From: an uncultured Bacteroidales bacterium | GTDB lineage: Bacteria; Bacteroidota; Bacteroidia; Bacteroidales; UBA932 | DNA: 12,140 bases | Direction of reading: 5' to 3' | NCBI GenBank assembly: GCA_900544815.1 | Contig: UQWT01000060.1 | Coordinates: 1-12,140 of the forward strand | Shown here: piece after piece, positions 1 to 5,664 of the stretch | Numbering within the stretch: position 1 is the stretch's first letter | Layout: every line of letters begins with the position of its first letter | The notes under the pieces: model-generated | Told to the model about the DNA's origin: nothing | The model's input: only the letters and a program-made list of their open reading frames with translations | Databases searched by the model: none | Translations under genes and position numbers: made by a program

Positions 1-224
1 TTCCTAAGCTCCTCTATCTTCTCTGCAGCCTTGGTCTTTAAGACATTAAGTTTCTGCCCTAACTCTCTCTTCTGCTCGGGAAGCACCTCTCTGAAATCTT
101 CAAAAAGTTTGGTAATCTCACCCTTCTTGCCCAACAATTTCACCCTTATATCCTCAACATCCTGAATTTTCTGCGCCTTAAGTTCTTCAATCCGGTGCAA
201 AAGCTCCTCAATTTTCTGCTTCAT
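1..224 (-). CDS. pheS: Phenylalanyl-tRNA synthetase alpha subunit, N-terminal part (partial)
   Basis: The reading frame opens at an ATG (222-224) and stays open to the left edge, so only about the first 74 residues are present and the catalytic core lies outside. The visible part matches the N-terminal coiled-coil arm of PheS: a charged helix starting MKQKIEELLHRIEELK, then the family hallmark VRVxxLGKKG-like segment (here RVKLLGKKGEITKLF, about residues 27-41), then EVLPEQKRELGQKLN. In PheS this arm contacts tRNA-Phe. The enzyme, an alpha2beta2 tetramer with PheT, charges tRNA-Phe in the cytoplasm. No convincing Shine-Dalgarno sequence precedes the ATG. A Bacteroides-type promoter lies about 85 bases upstream. 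Identification rests on the N-terminal arm only, but its pattern is characteristic. Confidence 0.88.
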   Translation of the reverse strand, partial: MKQKIEELLHRIEELKAQKIQDVEDIRVKLLGKKGEITKLFEDFREVLPEQKRELGQKLNVLKTKAAEKIEELR

Positions 225-308
225 TGCTCAATATACTTTTAAAATTCTTATCTCAGTGTTCTCCGCTTCCCTACAAACATTCCACCTCTCGCAATAACTC
301 AAAATTAG

Positions 309-339
309 CAAAAATACTTTATCGGGAAGCAGATGCAAA
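309..339 (-). promoter_or_regulatory. Bacteroides-type promoter for pheS
   Basis: On the minus strand a TTTG (336-339) is followed, after exactly 19 bases, by TATTTTTG (309-316), matching the Bacteroides TTTG / TAnnTTTG consensus. A second overlapping match TAATTTTG lies at 300-307, and TACATTTG lies at 336-343. The inferred start would be near 302, giving a leader of about 78 bases before the pheS ATG. The TTTG lies only about 20 bases past the arginine deiminase stop, so pheS appears to be transcribed separately. Inferred from motif only. Confidence 0.5.
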
Positions 340-359
340 TGTACATATTTTTTAGCTTT

Positions 360-1634
360 CTACACCCCCCAATCCACTGCTTCTCTGCTCACAGGCATTG
401 TCATGCATCTTGCTCCACCACCACCTCGAGGAAGTTCGCTACCCTCTATGGTTATTACGCAGCGTTTATTCTGCGGAATGGCTGTTTTACCGTAAACGAC
501 ATCCCATGCAGGAATAATTTCAAAATCATGCTTGGATAACTCCTCCAAAGTGTGAATGTTACGGGCATAAGAGAGCACCTTGCCGGGCGCAAACGCAAAG
601 AAATTGGCACCACTGTGCCACTGCTCCCTCTCCTGATTCCACTCGTCTGCATTCCCTCCGCATGTTACCGGATCCAACTCCATTCCCAACTTCTTGAGGG
701 CATGAAGTATTGTAGGTACAGATTTTATCTTGGTAACCTTACCGTTATCTATTGTTATATGCACAGTCTGGTACTGGTTATCACCAAGGATAAGAGGCTC
801 AAAAACCATACATTTATCCCTATCCAACATAGTAAAAACCATATCCAAATGGATAAACGACTCCGGCGAATGAGGTAGCTGCTGTACTATCACATGTTTG
901 CGCCCCTCCCTCTTGTCTTTACACAACCTGTTAATAAGCATATCTATACCTTGCGAAGATGTTCTGTTGCCATTTCCTACAAGCAATATATCATCCCGAG
1001 CAATGAGAATATCTCCCCCCTCCATAAAGATCTCCTTGTTTCCGGGGTCAAAATCGTGCGCATTTATAACATCGGCCGCAAATGCACCCGAGTGTCTGAA
1101 TATGGCCTCCATAATGAGAGATTCCCTCATCCTCACCTTATTAGCCATTCTGCACACTAAGGCATAATTTCCAATGGTAACAGAGGCATCCCTCGTAAAA
1201 TAAAAGTTATACAACGGATACAGGGCATAATACTCATCTTTAAGATATGCCGTAAGAGTGTTTATCTTTGCAGGAAGCCCCTCAATAAGAACTGTAGCCA
1301 ACTCCTTAGAAGACATCTCCATAAGAGAATCATAGTAGGCAGTCACATTTTCGGAAATACAGATTTTTCCTATCAATACGCTTCTGTACCTCTCATTCTC
1401 CAGGACCCTCTCCAACAACTCCTTTACAAAAAAGGTCTTTGTTACCTTAGACAGCACCCCTTGCAGCTGTTCATACTCTTTCTGTGCTATAGACAGATTC
1501 AAAATATCACTATACAAGGCCCTCTGAGCCGTTTCGGGTGTCATATTCTCTACCTCCGCACCAGGATTGTGCAGAATCACCCCCTTCAATTTTCCTATTT
1601 CACTTTGGATGTTAAGTTCCAATACATTATCCAT
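360..1634 (-). CDS. arcA: Arginine deiminase
   Basis: Cytoplasmic enzyme that hydrolyses L-arginine to citrulline and ammonia, the first step of the arginine deiminase pathway (energy from arginine, alkalinisation). At 424 residues it is full length for the family (about 405-420). The guanidino-modifying pentein-fold active-site residues are visible: FTRD at 146-149 (Asp149), MEGGD at 204-208 (Glu205), HLD at 262-264 (His262, Asp264), and the catalytic cysteine in GGGGARC at 404-410 (Cys410). The ending MPVSREAVDW is also typical. The gene starts 48 bases after the stop of the mannose-1-phosphate guanylyltransferase gene with no clear promoter between, so it may be the last gene of a yraN-manC-arcA transcript. 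Its usual partners, ornithine carbamoyltransferase, carbamate kinase and the arginine/ornithine antiporter, are not in this window. The symbol follows family usage. Confidence 0.93.
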   Translation of the reverse strand: MDNVLELNIQSEIGKLKGVILHNPGAEVENMTPETAQRALYSDILNLSIAQKEYEQLQGVLSKVTKTFFVKELLERVLENERYRSVLIGKICISENVTAYYDSLMEMSSKELATVLIEGLPAKINTLTAYLKDEYYALYPLYNFYFTRDASVTIGNYALVCRMANKVRMRESLIMEAIFRHSGAFAADVINAHDFDPGNKEIFMEGGDILIARDDILLVGNGNRTSSQGIDMLINRLCKDKREGRKHVIVQQLPHSPESFIHLDMVFTMLDRDKCMVFEPLILGDNQYQTVHITIDNGKVTKIKSVPTILHALKKLGMELDPVTCGGNADEWNQEREQWHSGANFFAFAPGKVLSYARNIHTLEELSKHDFEIIPAWDVVYGKTAIPQNKRCVITIEGSELPRGGGGARCMTMPVSREAVDWGV

Positions 1635-1682
1635 AAATCAATTTAATTATCTATTAATATTTATCCCTCTTTACACTCTCCT

Positions 1683-2789
1683 CTACTGGTACCTGTTCAA
1701 TTCATTCACCGTTAAATCTGTAATGATGTTCTTAAAAGCAACCTCATCCCTAGGGCAGATCATAAGAACATCATCTGTCTCAACCACCATAAAACCGCTT
1801 AACCCCTTAACAACAACAAGTTTTTCTTTCTCATTTGATACAATGATGCTGTTATCTGTCCTGTCTATCAGCGAATCACCTGCAACCTTAACCATATTCC
1901 CCTTCCCGTCTTTTATGCTTTGAGCATAAAGGCTCTCCCACGTGCCAAGGTCGCTCCACCCAAACGAAGCCTCAAAGACCCAAGACTTGTCTGTCTTCTC
2001 CATAACACCATAGTCTATTGATATACCGTTACACGACTCGTATATCCCCTTTATATAATCCTGCTCATTGATGGTATAGTAGGCAAACATGCCGTCTTTA
2101 AAAGAGATAGCAATCTCCGGCAGATACCTCTCTAACTCGCTCATGATTGTTTTAAGATTCCAAACAAAAATTCCGGAATTCCACAAAAACTCCCCACTGT
2201 TAACAAGCACTTTTGCCAACTCCTTATTAGGCTTCTCTGTAAAAGTCTTTACATTATACACCTTCTGCCCGTTAATCTCCTTAGCTTTCAGCTTATTGGC
2301 CTGGATATACCCGTACCCTGTTTCGGGACGGGTAGGCTGAATCCCCAATGTAAGAAGTTCATCATTAACAGATGCATACTCCAAAGCTGTAGAGATAGTA
2401 TTAAGAAAAATATCTTCGTTCAATATAAGATGATCGCTTGGCGCCACAACAACCGTTGCATTAGGATTCTTCTTGGCCAGCTTATATGTAGCATACGCTA
2501 TACATGGTGCCGTGTTCCTTCTGTGCGGCTCCAAAAGAAGATTATCATCTTGTATCATTGGAAGCTGCTCCTTTACCAAATCCCTGTAAATTTCAGACGT
2601 AACTACAATTATGTTTTCAGCCGGAACTATCTTGGAAAAACGGTTGAAAGTCTGCTGTAAAAAAGAGCACCCCACACCCAAAATATCCAAAAACTGTTTG
2701 GGCACGGCATTTCTGCTAATAGGCCAAAAACGACTGCCAATCCCGCCGGCCATTATAATACAATACCTGTTTTGCTTTATATCACTCAT
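1683..2789 (-). CDS. manC: Mannose-1-phosphate guanylyltransferase (GDP-mannose pyrophosphorylase)
   Basis: Makes GDP-mannose from mannose-1-phosphate and GTP, the precursor for mannosylated and fucosylated capsule, LPS and glycoprotein glycans. The 368-residue protein is the monofunctional nucleotidyltransferase form, without the C-terminal phosphomannose isomerase domain of the longer bifunctional enzymes. Visible motifs: the nucleotide-binding loop GGIGSRFWPISR (15-26) followed by PKQF (30-33), EPHRRNTAPCIA (87-98), APSDH (116-120), the sugar-binding FTEKP (183-187), FLWNSGIFVW (201-210), and a late FGWSDLGTWESLY segment. It starts 34 bases after the yraN stop. The nearest following gene is arginine deiminase, so the context does not point to a glycan cluster. 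Function is sure at family level; the symbol manC is by convention, as some Bacteroidota annotations use manB or rfbM. Confidence 0.93.
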   Translation of the reverse strand: MSDIKQNRYCIIMAGGIGSRFWPISRNAVPKQFLDILGVGCSFLQQTFNRFSKIVPAENIIVVTSEIYRDLVKEQLPMIQDDNLLLEPHRRNTAPCIAYATYKLAKKNPNATVVVAPSDHLILNEDIFLNTISTALEYASVNDELLTLGIQPTRPETGYGYIQANKLKAKEINGQKVYNVKTFTEKPNKELAKVLVNSGEFLWNSGIFVWNLKTIMSELERYLPEIAISFKDGMFAYYTINEQDYIKGIYESCNGISIDYGVMEKTDKSWVFEASFGWSDLGTWESLYAQSIKDGKGNMVKVAGDSLIDRTDNSIIVSNEKEKLVVVKGLSGFMVVETDDVLMICPRDEVAFKNIITDLTVNELNRYQ

Positions 2790-2823
2790 ATTAGGTAATA
2801 TTTAATTTTTTCCCAACAAAAAA

Positions 2824-3240
2824 TCACCACAGAGGTGTGTAGGCGTTCTCAAAGAACTCAACTGTAAAGGTCCCGGCACAACCAACCACCGATGCAACAT
2901 CAAAACTCACTTCAAAATCAGAACCCATATCTGCCATATGTAGAAACAAATACCAGCACTTACTGTTCAAAAAACAATTTGCCGCATCTATAATCCTTCC
3001 CCTCTTAACATTGCCAACCTTTCGGTAGGGTTCTGTCAGCTCATTACAGCTTAAAGACTTTACCTCAACAAAGTGAACCGTATTATCCTTAACTGCAATA
3101 ATATCTATCTCCAAATGTCTGCATCTCCAGTTCTTTGCAACAATGTTATACCCATTATTCGCAAGAAAACCGGCTACCATTTTTTCACCTTTAGCTCCCA
3201 AAATCTTACCATCACCACCTCGTCTCCTCATCTGCCCCAT
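2824..3240 (-). CDS. yraN: YraN family (UPF0102) putative endonuclease-fold protein
   Basis: A 138-residue protein of the UPF0102/YraN family, a PD-(D/E)XK nuclease-like fold whose cellular role is poorly defined. The pattern is GAKGEKMVAGFLANNGYNIVAKNWR (from about residue 15), then LEIDIIAV (43-50) and FVEVKS (57-62), giving candidate active-site residues Glu44, Asp46, Glu59 and Lys61. The end (ENAYTPLW) fits the usual family C-terminus. Two positions differ from the common pattern: GEID is LEID here, and the arginine that normally follows VEVK is missing (VEVKSL). The start at 3240 could instead be the in-frame ATG nine bases on (residue 4); neither has a good Shine-Dalgarno sequence. It is the first of three closely spaced minus-strand genes. 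Confidence 0.85.
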   Translation of the reverse strand: MGQMRRRGGDGKILGAKGEKMVAGFLANNGYNIVAKNWRCRHLEIDIIAVKDNTVHFVEVKSLSCNELTEPYRKVGNVKRGRIIDAANCFLNSKCWYLFLHMADMGSDFEVSFDVASVVGCAGTFTVEFFENAYTPLW

Positions 3241-3311
3241 TATTTGCCTAAAGATAATTCTTTTTAAAAAACTATCAAAATAAAATTGAATTTTTAATTA
3301 CACTTTTTAAT

Positions 3312-3348
3312 CAAAAATAAAAAAACCGCTCACTTTATTAAGCAAGCG
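3312..3348 (-). terminator. Intrinsic terminator of the carboxyltransferase-biotin carrier operon
   Basis: Reading the minus strand about 70 bases past the biotin carrier stop, there is an imperfect hairpin (arms 3327-3330 and 3345-3348, with an inner CTT/AAG stem after a two-base mismatch). It is followed directly by a T-rich run (complement of 3312-3325). This arrangement fits a rho-independent terminator that separates this operon from yraN. The stem is short, so strength is uncertain. Confidence 0.5.
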
Positions 3349-3420
3349 ATTCCGTATAAAGTATCTTATGACCTGCTATCTTTATTATATGTAGCACGCA
3401 GGCATTTTGTCAATAACATA

Positions 3421-3747
3421 TTAAGCCAATTCGAGCAGAACATAATTCTTGGGAAGTTTATCCCCCGGCTTAACATTAATACTACGAACCGTACCATCCA
3501 CAGGCGCAACAACAATATTATGCATCTTCATAGCCTCATATATCATAAGAGGATCCCCCCTCTTTACACTGTCTCCAACTTTAACATCAATGGAGATGAC
3601 AGAGCCGGGAATTATAGATAGTACCTCCTTTAAATTTGGAGCAATCCATCGCTTGCGCTCAGTATATCCGGATGTTGGCAGAGTACTGTACTTTTCGCCA
3701 TTCTCAGTAAGCTGCATCTCTATATACTCTTTATTTTTCTCTTCCAT
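3421..3747 (-). CDS. Biotin carboxyl carrier subunit of an acyl-CoA carboxylase/decarboxylase
   Basis: A 108-residue biotinyl-lipoyl domain protein. The biotin attachment motif EAMKM is at 71-75, so Lys74 would carry biotin, placed 34 residues from the C-terminus as usual. The surrounding pattern IPGSV...VKVGDSVKRGDPLMIYEAMKM...VDGTVRSINVKPGD is the standard swinging-arm fold. The N-terminal 40 residues are a short charged lead (TERKRW) often seen in Bacteroidota carriers. It lies 15 bases after the carboxyltransferase gene in the same direction, so the two surely act together: biotin on this protein shuttles CO2 to or from the carboxyltransferase. It could serve propionyl-CoA carboxylase or methylmalonyl-CoA decarboxylase (gamma/mmdC-like). 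Neither a biotin carboxylase nor a membrane sodium-pump subunit is nearby to decide. Confidence 0.88.
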   Translation of the reverse strand: MEEKNKEYIEMQLTENGEKYSTLPTSGYTERKRWIAPNLKEVLSIIPGSVISIDVKVGDSVKRGDPLMIYEAMKMHNIVVAPVDGTVRSINVKPGDKLPKNYVLLELA

Positions 3748-3762
3748 AACACTCTATATATT

Positions 3763-5310
3763 TTAAAATGGTGGAAGCCCATGCTTCTTAACAGGAACCG
3801 ACACAGTTTTGTTAGCACTAACCTCCAAAGCATTCAAAACCGCCCTGCGTGTTTCTAAAGGAACTATTACAGAATCAACATACCCCTTTCCTGCAGCAAC
3901 ATATGGATTTGCAAATTTCTCCTTATACTCCTCAACCTTAATCTTTCTCATCTCATTAGGATCCTCAGCCTCGTTGATCTCCTTTCTAAAGATAATATTT
4001 GCTGCCCCCTCAGGACCCATTACCGCAATCTCCGCCGTTGGCCATGCAAACACAAAATCTGCCCTCATATGTCTGGAGTTCATTGCAATATAGCCACCGC
4101 CGTATGCCTTTCTCATTATAACTGTAATTTTAGGCACCGTAGCTTCAGAATATGCATACAACAGTTTTGCACCATGACGTATAACACCTGCATGCTCCTG
4201 GTCTATACCCGGGAGATATCCGGGCATATCCTCTAAGGTTACAATAGGTATGTTAAAGGCATCGCAATAACGTATAAATCTTGCAGCCTTATCTGAGGAA
4301 TCACAATCCAACACACCGGCAAGATACAACGGCTGATTGGCTACAAAGCCAACGGTCTTGCCACCCATACGACCAAAACCTATGACAATATTCTTGGCCC
4401 ATTTTTCCTGTATCTCTATAAAATCAGAACCATCGGCAAGAGCCTTAATAACCTCCCTTACATCGTATGGCTTGGTTGGATCCACCGGAACAATCTCCTC
4501 TAATTTATACCTTTCAAGAGGCTCTTTAACCTCAACAACACTACCCTTTTCGGAGTTATTGTAAGGGATGTATGACAGTAGTTTTCTAATCTGTGCAAAA
4601 CATTCTTTCTCGCTCTCTGCAAAAAAGTGAGCATTACCGGTAACCTCGCAATGAACCCTTGCACCTCCCAAAGATTCCATATCTATCTCCTCACCCAATA
4701 CAGACTTAATGACCTCAGGGCCTGTAATGAACATCTTGGACACCTTGTCTACCACAAAAACATAATCCGTCAAAGCCGGAGAATAAACTGCACCTCCGGC
4801 ACATGGCCCAAGTATAACAGAGATTTGAGGTATAACACCACTCGCCTGTGTATTTCTGTAGAAGATCTCTCCATAACCGGCCAAGGCGTTGACACCCTCC
4901 TGAATACGCGCTCCTCCAGAATCATTTATACCAATCAGCGGCATCCTCATCTTAAGCGCATAGTCCATAATCTTTGTTATCTTCTGCGCATGCATATATC
5001 CCAAAGAACCTCCGGCGACCGTAAAATCCTGTGCATATATTGCAACAGGTTTCCCGTTAATCTTTCCGGTTCCAATAACTACACCATCACCGGGAAGCAC
5101 CTTTTTATCCATTCCAAAATCCTTTGCAGCATGCTCAATAAAGAGATCATACTCATAAAATGAGCCCTCATCAAGGATCTGGTTTATCCTCTCCCTTGCA
5201 GGAAGCTTTCCCATGGCAATCTGCTTCTCAACAGCCTTCTCCCCTCCACCCTGCATGGCCTTCTGCTTCCTCTCCTGCAACTCAGAAATTTTCTTGTCTA
5301 ACTGATTCAT
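3763..5310 (-). CDS. mmdA: Methylmalonyl-CoA decarboxylase / propionyl-CoA carboxylase carboxyltransferase subunit
   Basis: A 515-residue biotin-dependent carboxyltransferase of the crotonase-related family, full length for MmdA/PccB. Motifs: N-terminal oxyanion region SGGARIQEGV (131-140), GPCAGGAVYSPALTD (168-182), GGARVHCEVTGNAHFF (215-230), and in the C-terminal half DMPGYLPGIDQEHAGVIRHGAKLLYAY (361-387), RKAYGGGYIAMNSRHMRAD (400-418) and WPTAEIAVMGPEGAANIIF (423-441). It moves a carboxyl group between (S)-methylmalonyl-CoA or propionyl-CoA and biotin, the last step of succinate-to-propionate fermentation in Bacteroidales. It is first in a two-gene operon with the biotin carrier and has a good Bacteroides-type promoter just upstream. 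There is no Shine-Dalgarno sequence and the leader is AT-rich. Decarboxylase and carboxylase forms cannot be told apart by sequence alone. Confidence 0.88.
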   Translation of the reverse strand: MNQLDKKISELQERKQKAMQGGGEKAVEKQIAMGKLPARERINQILDEGSFYEYDLFIEHAAKDFGMDKKVLPGDGVVIGTGKINGKPVAIYAQDFTVAGGSLGYMHAQKITKIMDYALKMRMPLIGINDSGGARIQEGVNALAGYGEIFYRNTQASGVIPQISVILGPCAGGAVYSPALTDYVFVVDKVSKMFITGPEVIKSVLGEEIDMESLGGARVHCEVTGNAHFFAESEKECFAQIRKLLSYIPYNNSEKGSVVEVKEPLERYKLEEIVPVDPTKPYDVREVIKALADGSDFIEIQEKWAKNIVIGFGRMGGKTVGFVANQPLYLAGVLDCDSSDKAARFIRYCDAFNIPIVTLEDMPGYLPGIDQEHAGVIRHGAKLLYAYSEATVPKITVIMRKAYGGGYIAMNSRHMRADFVFAWPTAEIAVMGPEGAANIIFRKEINEAEDPNEMRKIKVEEYKEKFANPYVAAGKGYVDSVIVPLETRRAVLNALEVSANKTVSVPVKKHGLPPF

Positions 5311-5337
5311 ATCATTTTATATTTAATTTGTAAGGCA

Positions 5338-5367
5338 CAAAAATAGCATAATTCTTTTACTAACAAA
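5338..5367 (-). promoter_or_regulatory. Bacteroides-type promoter for the mmdA operon
   Basis: On the minus strand TTTG (5364-5367) is followed after 18 bases by TATTTTTG (5338-5345), a close match to the TTTG / TAnnTTTG consensus. The inferred start near 5331 gives a leader of about 20 bases before the ATG at 5310. Confidence 0.6.
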
Positions 5368-5451
5368 GGATAATTTTACTATATTACCTCTTATCACTTA
5401 TATATTTTACAAAAACAATTAAAGAATTAAATTAGTTTTTTCAAAAATGGC

Positions 5452-5459
5452 TACATTTG
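5452..5459 (+). promoter_or_regulatory. Bacteroides-type -7 element for gcvP
   Basis: TACATTTG matches TAnnTTTG exactly; the region 19-22 bases upstream is T-rich but has no exact TTTG. A start near 5465 would give gcvP an untranslated leader of about 200 bases, which contains a 10-base inverted repeat. This belongs to the 354-base divergent region between mmdA and gcvP, where no protein gene larger than a possible leader peptide is seen. Confidence 0.5.
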
Positions 5460-5546
5460 TGAGATTAACAATAAAAAACTGTTTTTAATTTTATAATTAA
5501 CGTTATCTGTTAGCAACATAAAAAAATAAGTTGTCTCAGATTAAAA

Positions 5547-5584
5547 GAATCTTTTCTAAAATAGATCTATCCTCGAAAAGATTC
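5547..5584 (+). repeat. Inverted repeat in the gcvP leader
   Basis: Arms GAATCTTTTC (5547-5556) and GAAAAGATTC (5575-5584) are perfect complements of ten bases around an 18-base loop that itself holds the palindrome TAGATCTA. With a one-base bulge the pairing can continue for three more A-T pairs. A T-rich stretch (5601-5609) follows. It could be an attenuator-like RNA hairpin or a repressor site. The function is inferred. Confidence 0.45.
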
Positions 5585-5664
5585 CTTTAGATGACGCAGG
5601 TTATTTTTTGGAGGTTACTTAGCATTATTGGTTTTTGTAAAAATTAATCAAAAGAATAATTTAT

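Noticed and set aside
265..330. Inverted repeat GCTTCCC (265-271) / GGGAAGC (324-330) as a pheS attenuator
   Set aside because: Only seven bases with a 52-base spacer; the right arm lies between the -33 and -7 promoter elements, so it would be outside the transcript.
3312..3319. TATTTTTG on the minus strand as a promoter for yraN
   Set aside because: It coincides with the T run of the upstream terminator and has no TTTG at the proper distance.
4627..5163. A 178-codon open frame on the plus strand inside the carboxyltransferase gene
   Set aside because: It lies wholly antisense to a clear full-length mmdA and its translation has no domain pattern; it is a shadow of biased codon use.
5465..5664. 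Glycine riboswitch before gcvP
   Set aside because: I looked for the conserved glycine-aptamer core and saw none; the leader is too AT-rich, and the only structure found is the simple inverted repeat.
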